Shown here in pieces: positions 39,830 through 48,666 of a stretch of 64,000 nucleotides of DNA. The position numbers and the translations under genes were made by a program. Origin of the DNA: CAWCUU01 sp963798855 (GTDB lineage: Bacteria > Gemmatimonadota > Gemmatimonadetes > Longimicrobiales > RSA9); NCBI GenBank assembly GCA_963798855.1, contig CAWCUU010000002.1:1054001-1118000 (forward strand). Reading direction: 5' to 3'. The notes under the pieces were generated by a model, which saw nothing but the letters and a program-made list of their open reading frames with translations, made no database searches and had not been told where the DNA came from. How positions within the stretch are numbered: the first letter of the stretch is position 1; each line of letters opens with the position of its first letter.

Positions 39830-42454
39830 TCAAAGAGCGGCACGACGCAGCCTCAGCGAATTCATCACCACGCTGACGGAGCTGAACGCCATGGCCGCGC
39901 TCGCGAACACCGGCGAGAGCAGGATGCCGAAGAACGGGTACAGCGCGCCGGCCGCGACCGGGATGCCGATCACGTTGTAGATCAATGCCCAGAACAGATT
40001 CTGCCTGATCACCCTCACCGTGCGACGCGAAAGGCGCAGCGCGGTGACGACACCGCGCAGGTCGCCGCCCACGAGGGTGATGTCCGAGGCTTCCATCGCG
40101 ATGTCGGTTCCGGTGCCGATGGCGACGCCGACATCGGCCTGCGCTAGCGCGGGCGCGTCGTTGATCCCGTCGCCGACCATCGCGACGACACGGCCCGCCT
40201 GCTGGAGGCGCCGCACCTCGCGGGCCTTGTCGGCCGGGAGCACCTCGGCGAGCACGCGGTCCACGCCGACCGCCGCTGCGACCGCTTCCGCGGTGCGCCG
40301 GTGGTCTCCGGTGAGCATCACGACCTCGAGCCCGAGCGAGCGAAGCCGAGCGACCGCTTCTACGCTCGTCGCCTTGAGCGGGTCCGCGATCGCGATCACG
40401 CCGAGCGTCAACCCGTCGGCGGCGACGTAGACCGGCGTCGCACCCGCGGCCGCGAAGCCATCCGCGATCCGCACGAGATCCCCCAACACCGCGCCGCTCT
40501 CGCCGAGGAACGCTTCATTGCCGACGAGCACCGCGTGCGCGCCGACGCGGCCGCGTGCGCCGCGACCGGCGACCGCCTCGAAATCGGTTGCGCGCTCGTC
40601 CGCCGGCAGGCCGCGGGCTTCGGCCTCCGCGACGATCGCCTCTCCGAGAGGGTGCTCCGAAGCGCGCTCCAGCGCCGCCGCGAGACGCAGCATCTCATCG
40701 GCATCGCCGGCCGCCACGTGCGCATCCACGACCGCCGGATGGCCCTCGGTGACCGTTCCGGTCTTGTCCAGCACAACCGTCGTCACGCGATGCGCCTGCT
40801 CCAGCGTCGCGGCGTCCCTGATCAGGACGCCCCGCTCAGCGCCTGCCCCCGTGCCGACCATGATCGCGGTAGGCGTGGCCAGTCCCATCGCGCACGGACA
40901 CGCGATGATCAGCACCGTGACGAACGATACCAGCCCGAACAGGAAAGAGGGCGCGGGACCGAACACCAGCCAGATCACGAACGCGAGCGCTGCGATTGTG
41001 ACCACCACCGGCACGAAGACGCCGGCGATCCGGTCGGCCAGTCGCTGGATCGGCGCCCTCGACGCCTGGGCCTCCTCGACGAGCCGGACGACCTGGGCGA
41101 GCGCCGTGTCGCGACCGACCCGCTCCGCGCGGAAGCGGAACGACCCGCTGGCGTTGATCGTGCCGCCGATCACCTCGTCGCCGGCCGCCTTTGCGACCGG
41201 AAGCGATTCGCCGGTGAGCAGGGACTCGTCCACCACGCTGCGTCCCTCCGTCACGGTGCCGTCGACGGGCACGCGCTCGCCCGGGCGGACGACCACCTCG
41301 TCACCCACGGCGACGTCCTCCACGCGGACGTCCACCTCGCCGTCCTCGCGCACCACGCGCGCTCGCGGCGGTGCCAGCGCGGCCAGCTTCCGAATCGCGT
41401 CCGACGTGCGCCCCTTGGCGCGTGCCTCCAGGACCTTGCCCAGGAGCACGAGGGCGATGATGGCGGAGACCGCCTCGAAGTACACGTCCGCCCCGAGCCC
41501 CGCCCGCTCGAACAGGCGCGGTGCGAGCGTCACCGCCGCGCTGTACAGGTAGGCCGAGCCGGTGCCGACCGCGACGAGAGTGTTCATGTCCGCGCTGCCG
41601 TGCAGCAGACCGCTCCACGCCCCGCGATAGAATTGGCGTCCAGCCCACAGCAGCACCGGCGTCGTCAGGCCGAGCAGCAGCCAGCGAAGCACCCCCGCCG
41701 GGACCGCGAACACCCCGGGTGCGACCAACGCGAAGACACGAGCCAGCGGCGTCATCAGGCGCTGGAACAGGTCGGCCGGCGCCGCAGACATGTCGGCCAT
41801 CATCAGCGGCATCGACACCAGCATCGCGATCACCGTGACAACCAGTGAAAAAGCGAGCTTCCGCTTCATTCGCCGCACCTCGCGCTCACGTGCGGCTCGC
41901 TCCACCTGCCCCGCGTCTTCCCCCGAAATGGGCGCCGCGAGGCCGTAGCCCGCCTCCGCCACGGCATCCTCCAGCGCCTCCGTGCCGGCCGCGTCGGCGA
42001 TGTACTCGACCCGCGTCTGCGATGTGGCAAGGTTCACGTCCGCCTTCACGACACCCGGCACCGCAAGCAGCTGCCGCTCGAGCGGAGCTCCGCTCGCCGC
42101 GTACTCCAGCCCCTCCACCTGCAGCACTGCGTGCGACGTCGCCACCCCGTAGCCCGCGCCCCGCACGACCGCCGCCAGCGCCACGGGCGAGACTACGCCC
42201 GGCTCGAACTCGACCCGCGCCTTCTCGGAGCCGAAGTTCACGGCCGCATCACGCACGCCCGGCGTCTTCTGCAGGGAGCGCTGCACCCGCGTCGCGCACG
42301 CCGCGCAGCTCATCCCCGTCACCGGAATGCTCAGCGTACGGACGGGATGATCCGCGATCCGCTGCTCCGTCAAGAGCGCCGTGCCGCCGTCGTCGGCATT
42401 CCCCTTCATGACCTCCCTCGCCTCATCGGCCTCATGAACCCGTTCAGCGCGCAT
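39830..42454 (-). CDS. copA: Copper-exporting P1B-type ATPase
   Basis: An 874-residue Cu(I) export pump. The first HMA domain has GMSCAAC near 48; a second HMA-like domain near 110-175 has lost its cysteines (VEGLEYAASGAPLE). Eight membrane helices include the CPC motif IIACPCAMG. The P-type core shows LTGES (actuator), DKTGT (phosphorylated Asp), SEHPLGEAI, MLTGDH and VGDGINDAPAL. The C-terminal helices end in FSSVSVVMNSLRL. ATG 42454 overlaps the csoR stop by 11 bases; a second ATG at 42409 follows a GGGAGG very closely and may be the real start. Located in the plasma membrane. Confidence 0.94.
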   Translation of the reverse strand: MRAERVHEADEAREVMKGNADDGGTALLTEQRIADHPVRTLSIPVTGMSCAACATRVQRSLQKTPGVRDAAVNFGSEKARVEFEPGVVSPVALAAVVRGAGYGVATSHAVLQVEGLEYAASGAPLERQLLAVPGVVKADVNLATSQTRVEYIADAAGTEALEDAVAEAGYGLAAPISGEDAGQVERAAREREVRRMKRKLAFSLVVTVIAMLVSMPLMMADMSAAPADLFQRLMTPLARVFALVAPGVFAVPAGVLRWLLLGLTTPVLLWAGRQFYRGAWSGLLHGSADMNTLVAVGTGSAYLYSAAVTLAPRLFERAGLGADVYFEAVSAIIALVLLGKVLEARAKGRTSDAIRKLAALAPPRARVVREDGEVDVRVEDVAVGDEVVVRPGERVPVDGTVTEGRSVVDESLLTGESLPVAKAAGDEVIGGTINASGSFRFRAERVGRDTALAQVVRLVEEAQASRAPIQRLADRIAGVFVPVVVTIAALAFVIWLVFGPAPSFLFGLVSFVTVLIIACPCAMGLATPTAIMVGTGAGAERGVLIRDAATLEQAHRVTTVVLDKTGTVTEGHPAVVDAHVAAGDADEMLRLAAALERASEHPLGEAIVAEAEARGLPADERATDFEAVAGRGARGRVGAHAVLVGNEAFLGESGAVLGDLVRIADGFAAAGATPVYVAADGLTLGVIAIADPLKATSVEAVARLRSLGLEVVMLTGDHRRTAEAVAAAVGVDRVLAEVLPADKAREVRRLQQAGRVVAMVGDGINDAPALAQADVGVAIGTGTDIAMEASDITLVGGDLRGVVTALRLSRRTVRVIRQNLFWALIYNVIGIPVAAGALYPFFGILLSPVFASAAMAFSSVSVVMNSLRLRRAAL

Positions 42455-42752
42455 GGCGATACATCAGCTCCAGCACTTCCTGGTACGCCTGCTCGGCCGC
42501 CACCGGGTCCTCCGATCGCAGCGCATCCGTCACACAGTGCTCGAGATGATTGCGCATCAGCAGCTTGCCGACGGAGCGCAGCGCCTCGTGAATCGCAGAG
42601 ATCTGCACGAGGATGTCCGCGCAATAGCGGCCGTCATCGACCATCCGCTGCACCCCGCGGACCTGCCCCTCGATGCGCTTGAGGCGGGTACGTGCGGCAT
42701 CGCGTAGCGCGGGGTCGACGGCGACGGCGTGTCGGTGTGACTCGGTGTGCAT
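42444..42752 (-). CDS. csoR: Copper-sensing transcriptional repressor CsoR
   Basis: A 102-residue all-helical CsoR/RcnR-family repressor. RLKRIEGQVRGVQRMVDDGRYC begins the first helices, and the Cu(I) site is complete with the Cys of RYC, then His and Cys in NHLEHC, the C-H-C pattern that separates copper sensors from RcnR or FrmR types. Copper binding releases the operator. It heads the csoR-copA-copZ operon, and a matching operator overlaps its promoter at 42770-42808. Confidence 0.92.
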   Translation of the reverse strand: MHTESHRHAVAVDPALRDAARTRLKRIEGQVRGVQRMVDDGRYCADILVQISAIHEALRSVGKLLMRNHLEHCVTDALRSEDPVAAEQAYQEVLELMYRHAR

Positions 42753-42769
42753 GCGTCCTCCAGGAACGG

Positions 42770-42808
42770 TACCCCCCTATGGTATACATTCGGATCAGCC
42801 ATTGTCAA
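42770..42808 (-). promoter_or_regulatory. csoR-copA-copZ promoter with CsoR operator
   Basis: On the minus strand a perfect -35 TTGACA (42803-42808) is followed after 16 bp by TATACC (42781-42786) as -10. Overlapping the -10 is TACCATAGGGGGGTA (42770-42784), which matches the pseudo-palindromic TACC...GGGGGTA form of known CsoR operators. The csoR ATG is 18 bases further on, after a GGAGG. Repressor binding here would block polymerase until Cu(I) is bound. Confidence 0.8.
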
Positions 42809-42921
42809 TCGCTCGATGAGCCGGGTCCTACGCCGGGAGCCCGCCCTCGCGGGTGGGCTCGGCGCGGGCCGTGGTGACGGACCGGCGCGCTGGCACGCTA
42901 CCTGAACGGGTCGAGCGGCCT

Positions 42922-43929
42922 ATGGCCGGGACGCGAGAAGACAGCTGGTGGCGGCGTGAGGCGATCGGGGATGGCTTCCGGTACCGCACGGTGCGGGGGG
43001 GCGAGCTACGCTCGAAGCGTGCGCTGCGTCGGATCGAGGCCCTGGCGATACCGCCGGCATGGACCAATGTGCATATCTCGCCGGTGGCGGGTCGACGTGT
43101 GCAGGCGTGGGGGCGGGATGCGGCGGGGCGCAAGCAGTACATCTACAGCGACGAGCACGTGGAGGAGCGCAACCGCAGGAAGTGGGATCGCGTGCTCGCG
43201 TTCGCGCGGGTGCTGCCGGAGCTGCGCGAGGCGACGAACCGTGACCTGAAGCGATCGGGGCTCGGGCGCCGCAAGGTGATCGCGACGATGGTGCGTCTGA
43301 TGAGCCGCGGGTATTTCAGGGTCGGCAGCGAGCGATACGCGGTGGAGAACCGCACCTACGGCATCTGCACGCTGCGGAAGAAGCATCTCGAGATCCAGGG
43401 CAACGACCTCTTCTTCACGTACAAGGGGAAGCGGCGGATCGACCAGCGGCGAGTGGTCGCGGAGACGCCGCTCGTCGAGGTGATCCGGGAGCTTATGGAG
43501 CTGCGGGGATCGCGGCTGTTCCAGTTCGTGGATCAGAACGGCAACGTGCAGCCGATCAGGGCGCAGGACGTGAACGAATATTTGGAGGAGGTGCTGGGAG
43601 GTCGCTATACGTCCAAGGACATTCGCACGTTCGGCGGCACGGTCCGGGCGGCGACGATCCTGGCGGACATGGGCCCCGCGCAGAGCGAGCGGGAAGCGAA
43701 GCGGAACGTGGTGCTGGCGTGCAAGCTGGTGGCGAGCGAGCTGGGCAATACGCCATCGATCTGCCGGAAGGCGTACGTGCACCCGCGGGTGCTGGAGGAG
43801 TACGAGGGGGAAGGCCGCACGATCGATCCGCTGATGCGGAAGAAGCCCCGGCCGGTGCCGGCGGAGGCGCCGCGCGAGTTCTATCCGGAGGAGGCGGCCC
43901 TGGTGCGGTTCCTGGAGCGGTACGGCTGA
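42922..43929 (+). CDS. DNA topoisomerase IB
   Basis: About 335 residues of the poxvirus/Deinococcus-type IB topoisomerase family, relaxing supercoils through a 3'-phosphotyrosine. Visible are RIEALAIPPAWTNVHISP near 42, GRDAAGRKQYIYS near 68, YGICTLRKKHLEI near 153 (catalytic Arg and Lys region), YTSKDIRTFGGT near 233 (Arg-Thr/His region) and SICRKAYVHPRVLEEY near 285 with the nucleophile Tyr. ATG 42922 or a GTG at 42853 may be the start; neither has a strong ribosome binding site. Its last 49 bases overlap the convergent metallophosphoesterase gene. Confidence 0.9.
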   Translation: MAGTREDSWWRREAIGDGFRYRTVRGGELRSKRALRRIEALAIPPAWTNVHISPVAGRRVQAWGRDAAGRKQYIYSDEHVEERNRRKWDRVLAFARVLPELREATNRDLKRSGLGRRKVIATMVRLMSRGYFRVGSERYAVENRTYGICTLRKKHLEIQGNDLFFTYKGKRRIDQRRVVAETPLVEVIRELMELRGSRLFQFVDQNGNVQPIRAQDVNEYLEEVLGGRYTSKDIRTFGGTVRAATILADMGPAQSEREAKRNVVLACKLVASELGNTPSICRKAYVHPRVLEEYEGEGRTIDPLMRKKPRPVPAEAPREFYPEEAALVRFLERYG

Positions 43930-44702
43930 GGCTCCTCCTCGCCGGCGGCGGGCGCTGAATCGCGACGGGATCGTCGCTCGGGCGCCTGTCCTTCCCACAC
44001 GAACACCTCGAGGGCCTGCTCTCGCAGCAGCGGCTGTGACACGTTGAAGACCGGCACACCGGCGGGTGTGCGGCCCTCGAGCGCGCCGTGGTGCGCGTGG
44101 CCGTGGAAGACGACGGACGTGTCGAGGGTGTCGATGGGCTGGACGAGTCGGGAGGAGCCGAGGAAGGGGTAAATCACCTCGGGCTCGCCGCGGACGGTTG
44201 CCGCGATCGGCGCGTAATGCAGCACGGCCACCTTCAGCGGCGTGGACAGCGAGCGCAGCGCGTTTTCGAGCTTCAGGGACTCGTTCAGAGCCTCCTGCAC
44301 GAACTCCTTCATGATCCTCTCACCGAACGGCGACAGCGCTCCCCGGTCGAAGCCCCCGGCGAAGCCCTTGATGCCGGCGAAGCCTACGCCCTCGACAATG
44401 GTGTAGCCGCCGTCGAGCACCTTCACGCCGGCATCGCAGAGGATTCCGGTGATCTCTTCGGCGCGGTCTGCCTCGTGGTCGTGGTTGCCGAGGACTCCGA
44501 CGACGGGGATCGAGACGCCGCTCAGCTCGTCGCAGAAGCCGTGCATCTGCTCGGGTGTGCCGTGGGTCGTGAGGTCGCCGCAGAGGACCAGGATGTCGGC
44601 GGAGCGGTTGGCCTCGGTGAACAGATCGACCAGGCTGCCCTTGGAGCCGTTGAAGTGGAGGTCGCCGACCGCGGCTATGCGGATGGTTCTACCGCCGTCC
44701 AT
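43881..44702 (-). CDS. Calcineurin-like metallophosphoesterase
   Basis: A 273-residue phosphoesterase with all five metal motifs: AVGDLHFN near 11, LVLCGDLTTHG near 40, VGVLGNHDHEAD near 70, VLHYAPIAATV near 160 and VFHGHAHHGALEG near 200. There is no signal peptide. A basic, disordered tail of about 35 residues (APERRSRRDSA...) extends into the region overlapping the topoisomerase gene on the other strand. The ATG at 44702 overlaps the end of the nucleotidyltransferase gene by 14 bases, so the two are a coupled pair that may add and remove nucleotides or phosphates on the same target; this is inference. Confidence 0.88.
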   Translation of the reverse strand: MDGGRTIRIAAVGDLHFNGSKGSLVDLFTEANRSADILVLCGDLTTHGTPEQMHGFCDELSGVSIPVVGVLGNHDHEADRAEEITGILCDAGVKVLDGGYTIVEGVGFAGIKGFAGGFDRGALSPFGERIMKEFVQEALNESLKLENALRSLSTPLKVAVLHYAPIAATVRGEPEVIYPFLGSSRLVQPIDTLDTSVVFHGHAHHGALEGRTPAGVPVFNVSQPLLREQALEVFVWEGQAPERRSRRDSAPAAGEEEPQPYRSRNRTRAASSG

Positions 44703-45625
44703 CGGCCTTCCTGTGGTGGTTGCCGTCGGCGTTCTGCCAGACGTCGCTGTCGCGGATCTCGCGCACGATGGGGAGTGAGCGGGCCGCGGCGATCGCCTGT
44801 GTGCGCAGGTCGCGGAACCCCCATTCGTTGACGTCAATGGCGAAGGAGAAGCGCGACACGAGTGTGCCGCGGAAGGGCTCATCGTCCAGAGGCTCTTCCT
44901 GCTCGGCGTTACAGGCCCGGTCCAGCAGGGTCTCGCGGACCCAGTCGGGGATGCGGCGGCGGTGTGTCGGATACACGTAGTCGAAGAGGTGGACCTGCGC
45001 GAGCAGGAGTCGCCAGTGCTCCCCCGTACGCTCGAGGAGCCGGCCCCAGTCCAGCTCGTCGCCGCGAGTGAGGATCAGAATGGACGACATCGGCCATGTC
45101 CGTGCGGTGACGCTCGGAGATGAAGAGGCGGTGCCAGATGAGGTCCTCGGGGGGCGCGATCCGCACCGGCGTCGCCGCAAGGATCGCCGGCCGCGAATGC
45201 TCGAGCCACGCCCCGTCGATGAAGTGGAGCCCGTTGCCCATGCCGTAGACCATGTCCACCATGTGGCCGTCGCGGAACGCCTTCGCGATCCAGTGGGCCT
45301 CGTGCAGCACGGTGCGAAAGCCAGCTTCGCGGAGCGCCCGGGCCGCGGGGACGATGCGGGCCGGCTCCAGCATCAGATCCAGGTCCTTCGTCTTGCGGTA
45401 GATGCCGGTGTACTCGTAGATCGCGTAGAGCCCACTGACGACGTACGGGATGCCGGCCTGGTTCAACGTGGTCAGCGCGTCCCGGTAGACGTTGCGTTCG
45501 CCTTCGGGAATCCAGAACTCGCCGTGCGTCAGGGAGCGGCGCTCCTCGATGGAAAGCTCCGCCACGTCGGCCCCGAGGCGGCCCGGCCGGGGAGCGGAGT
45601 CCTTGCTTGCGTTCGGCACGGGCAT
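44689..45625 (-). pseudogene. Nucleotidyltransferase-fold protein, frameshifted
   Basis: The first frame (ATG 45625) has the nucleotidyltransferase core: GIPYVVSGLYAIYEYTGIYRKTKDLDLML (G-S/G and the D-x-D metal motif) near 55-80, then HMVDMVYGMGN and PEDLIWHRLFISERHRTDMADV. From about 45077-45085 homology switches frame and continues LILTRGDELDWGRLLERTG to the stop at 44689, a typical helical C-terminus with LLAQVHLFDYVYPTHRRRIPDWV. Removing one T in CCATTCTGATCC restores a single frame of about 310 residues. The core catalytic region is intact, so even the truncated form could retain activity. Coupled to the metallophosphoesterase gene. Confidence 0.78.
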
Positions 45626-45734
45626 TGACCTCGGGGTCGTGGAAGAAGGCGCGTCAGCACGTCGGATCCAGGGCCTGCGGGCGCAAGGATCGGGCCGCTA
45701 CCCCCTTCTCCCGAGCGATGTTAGCTTCACTCCC

Positions 45735-46379
45735 ATGTTCGAAGAATTGCGCAGCGCTTGGCGGGAAGCGGTAGAGAACTTCTACCGCGAGCTGAGGTCC
45801 GAGCCGGGCGATGGCTCGGGGCGGCTCGGGGCCATGCGGCGCGACCATGCGGCGGCGGTGGACGCGTGCCGGCGGGTGGAGCGCGAGCGTGATCGCGCCC
45901 GCGCGGAAGTCGCGCACGAGCGCGAGGAGGAGGCGGTCTGCCGCCGCCGACAGGCGATGGCCGTCGAGATCGATGACGGCGATACCGCTGAGGTCGCCGG
46001 CCGCTTCGCCGAGAAGCACGCCCGGCGAGTCGCCGTGCTCGAGCAGGTGGTGATGGCGCTCGCGGCCGAGGCGGACCTGCGCCGACACGATGTCGAGGAG
46101 ATGCGCGCGGCGCTCGCGGAGGCCGAAAGCGCGGCCGAGAAGGTGGCGGCGGGAGGGGGCGCGGCGGGTCTCGGCGGCGGCGCGGCCGAAGGCGGGGGTG
46201 CGGCGGATGAGGCATCATCGCCGACCGACGGACCGGCCGGGCCGGCCGCCGGCGCGAGGCGGGCAACATCCATCTTCGAGAGCGACGAGCAGGACGCGCA
46301 CTTCCGTCGGCTCGAGCGGGAGGAGCGCGAGCGCGCCGCGGAAGCGCGCTTGGAGGAGCTCAAGCGGAAGATGCGCTGA
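45735..46379 (+). CDS. Coiled-coil hypothetical protein
   Basis: A 214-residue, highly charged protein. Residues 1-135 are almost continuous helix with heptad-like spacing (VDACRRVERERDRARAEVAHEREEE, RRVAVLEQVVMALAAEADLRRHDVEEM). A Gly/Ala-rich linker follows (about 140-180), and a last charged helix (EREERERAAEARLEELKRKMR). The layout is loosely PspA-like, but I would not assign the family. ATG 45735 is the first start giving the helical N-terminus. It is divergent from the nucleotidyltransferase gene. Confidence 0.65.
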   Translation: MFEELRSAWREAVENFYRELRSEPGDGSGRLGAMRRDHAAAVDACRRVERERDRARAEVAHEREEEAVCRRRQAMAVEIDDGDTAEVAGRFAEKHARRVAVLEQVVMALAAEADLRRHDVEEMRAALAEAESAAEKVAAGGGAAGLGGGAAEGGGAADEASSPTDGPAGPAAGARRATSIFESDEQDAHFRRLEREERERAAEARLEELKRKMR

Positions 46380-46413
46380 CGTCGCGTCGCGGCTGCGTCG
46401 GCCGTGCCTGGGA

Positions 46414-46446
46414 TCGCCCCCGTCCGGCGTCGGCCGGCGGGGGCGA
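46414..46446. terminator. GC-rich hairpin between convergent genes
   Basis: TCGCCCCCG (46414-46422) pairs with CGGGGGCGA (46438-46446) across a 15-base GC-rich loop. It lies between the stops of the coiled-coil gene and the 96-codon gene and may stop transcription from both sides. There is no T-tract, so the call is tentative. Confidence 0.45.
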
Positions 46447-46456
46447 CGTGCATCCG

Positions 46457-46747
46457 CTACTCGGCCGGTCCGTGTCCCCAGTCCAGAACACGGCGGGCGG
46501 ACCGCGCGGACTCGAGAGCCGTTTCGAGCTCGCTGATGGCGTAGCGGGCCCGCTGTCCCTGCTCGGGTCGATCGAGGTCCGCCTCGTCGCGCTCGAGCTC
46601 CGCGACCGCCGCGACCATGTTGCAGGCGTGGCGCACGGCTTCCCAGAGCTGCTGCTGCTCATCGCTCGCCTGCCGGGCGTGGATGCGGTGGTCGGCCTCG
46701 TCGGCAATGCGCCGGGCGAGGTCCTTGATCTGATCGTCTGCCAGCAT
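46457..46747 (-). CDS. Small helical hypothetical protein (96 residues)
   Basis: ATG 46747 has GGAGG six bases upstream; an upstream in-frame ATG is less likely. The sequence is charged and helical throughout (DDQIKDLARRIADEADHRIHARQ, AVRHACNMVAAVAELERDEADLDRPEQ, YAISELETALESARSARRVLDWG). No motif or family is recognised. It lies 26 bases downstream of the POT transporter gene on the same strand and may be co-transcribed. Confidence 0.65.
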   Translation of the reverse strand: MLADDQIKDLARRIADEADHRIHARQASDEQQQLWEAVRHACNMVAAVAELERDEADLDRPEQGQRARYAISELETALESARSARRVLDWGHGPAE

Positions 46748-46773
46748 CGTCGGCCTCCGGATTCGAGGCATGG

Positions 46774-48528
46774 TTACCGAATGCCTGCCGTCAGCCGCTT
46801 GGCCCACGGGCTGACGAGCAGGGCCAGGACGCCGGCGCTGCCGGCGAAGATCGCGACATCGCGGAACAGCGTGGCCGGGGGCAGCGTCTCGAGGCTGCCG
46901 GCCACGAGGCCCGCGAACAGGTTGCCCAGCGCAGCCGCGATGAACCAGACGCCCATCATCTGACCCACGCGCCCGGCGGGAGCGAGCTTCGTCATGGACG
47001 ACAGCCCGACGGGCGAGAGCGACAGCTCGCCGCATGTGTGGAGGAAGTACGTTACGACCAACCATGCCGCCGAGACCCGCGCGCCGTTGGTCGCGTACGC
47101 CGAGCCCCAGGCGAGCACGAAGAAGCCTGCGGCGAGGCCGAGCAGACCGAGTCCGAACTTGATCGGTATCGACGGATTCGCGTTGCGGCGAGCGAGCCAT
47201 GTCCAGAGCCAGCCGAAGACGGGCGCCAGCACGATGATGAAGAACGGATTCACGTTCTGCAGCCACGTGGTGGGCATCTCCCAGCCGAAGAAGACGCGGT
47301 CCGTGAGGTCTCGCGCGAACAGGTTCATCGACGAGCCGGCCTGCTCGAAGCCGGACCAGAAGATCGCGGCGAGCAGGAACAGCCAGAAGATCAGCATCAG
47401 TCGCTTCTTGTCGACCGGCACGGCGTCGCCCCGCGAAGCGAGCAGCCCGAGGTTGAGCACGATGAACACGCCGAGGGTCGCGACGATCGCCCACTGCCCG
47501 CCTTCGGTGGAGCCGGCGAATGCGGAGGCGAAGACCACGCTCAGCACGAGGAACAGCGCCAGCATGCCCGTCGCCCAGCGTGCGTCGAAGATGAGCCACG
47601 TGAAGAAGAGGATGGTGACCAGCAGGATCGAGTAGCCGAGCCAGGTCGCGAACGTCTGGAGCGCGAGCGTGATCACGCCCGTGGTCGCGAGGAAGATGAA
47701 CAGCGCGGCGGCGCCGGCAATGAGGCCCGCGGTGAGGTAGAAGCGCCGGTTCCGGCGGCGCAGCGGCTCGGGGTCCTCTCCGGTGTCGAGCAGGCCGGCG
47801 CGGCCGAGGTGCCGACCGCCGAGCCGGTACTGGATCAGGCCGAGGAGCATGCCGAAGCCGGCCGCCGAAAAGCCCCAGTGCCAGTTGACCTTCTCCCCGA
47901 GCGTGCCGCAGACGAACGGGCCGAGGATGGCGCCGAGATTGATCCCCATGTAGAAGATCGAGAACGCGGCGTCTCGCCGCGCGCCCCACTCCTTCATCGA
48001 CCGCTCCGACACCTCACCCGGCTTCGGGTACAGCTCGCCGACCATGGTGCTCACGTTCGGCTTCAGCAGCCCGGTCCCGATGACGATGAAGAAGAGGCCC
48101 AGGAAGAAGGAGATGGTGGTCGGGAAGCCGAGCAGCGGCGCGGCGAGCGTGAAGTGGCCGAGCGCGATGATGCAGCCGCCGACGAAGACTGCCCTGCGCT
48201 GTCCCCAGAGGTTGTCCGCCACCCATCCGCCGGGCAGCGCCAGCAGGTAGACCATCGACGTGTAGAGGCCATAGATGGCGCCGGACTTCTCCGTGTCGAA
48301 GGCGAGGCCGGGGTTGACACCGGTGATCGCCGCCGTCATGAAGAGGATCAGGAGCGCCCGCATGCCATAGTAGGAGAAGCGCTCCCACATCTCGGTGAAG
48401 AACAACACCCGCAGTCCGCGTGGATGGCCGAAGAAGCCGCGGTCCTTCGCGGCGGCGGCGGTCGTCGGCACGTCGGGGAGCGCCTGACTATCTTCGCCGG
48501 CGAACTCGGTCGGACGGTCTTTGGTCAT
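46774..48528 (-). CDS. POT-family proton-coupled di/tripeptide transporter
   Basis: A 584-residue MFS protein of the PTR2/POT family with fourteen predicted helices. The proton-coupling motif EMWERFSYYGMRALL (E-x-x-E-R-F-x-Y-Y) sits near residue 46; LPGGWVADNLWGQRR near 98 and GTGLLKPNVSTMVGELY near 148 are further family signatures, with FSIFYMGINLGAILGP near 190. It imports di- and tripeptides with protons across the inner membrane. The N-terminal 30 residues are a soluble extension. No peptidase gene is adjacent; an M42 peptidase lies about 9 kb away. Confidence 0.93.
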   Translation of the reverse strand: MTKDRPTEFAGEDSQALPDVPTTAAAAKDRGFFGHPRGLRVLFFTEMWERFSYYGMRALLILFMTAAITGVNPGLAFDTEKSGAIYGLYTSMVYLLALPGGWVADNLWGQRRAVFVGGCIIALGHFTLAAPLLGFPTTISFFLGLFFIVIGTGLLKPNVSTMVGELYPKPGEVSERSMKEWGARRDAAFSIFYMGINLGAILGPFVCGTLGEKVNWHWGFSAAGFGMLLGLIQYRLGGRHLGRAGLLDTGEDPEPLRRRNRRFYLTAGLIAGAAALFIFLATTGVITLALQTFATWLGYSILLVTILFFTWLIFDARWATGMLALFLVLSVVFASAFAGSTEGGQWAIVATLGVFIVLNLGLLASRGDAVPVDKKRLMLIFWLFLLAAIFWSGFEQAGSSMNLFARDLTDRVFFGWEMPTTWLQNVNPFFIIVLAPVFGWLWTWLARRNANPSIPIKFGLGLLGLAAGFFVLAWGSAYATNGARVSAAWLVVTYFLHTCGELSLSPVGLSSMTKLAPAGRVGQMMGVWFIAAALGNLFAGLVAGSLETLPPATLFRDVAIFAGSAGVLALLVSPWAKRLTAGIR

Positions 48529-48666
48529 GGGCGATGCACTCCGGGGTGGGGGGCGGCGGACGTTCGGTGCCCGCGCCGCAGCGAGCCTTCCGGTGTGATG
48601 CGCGAATGTAATCGCTGCAACCCGCGCGTGTCACGTCGGGGCGGCAAGGCACGGACCCGCCGCTCG

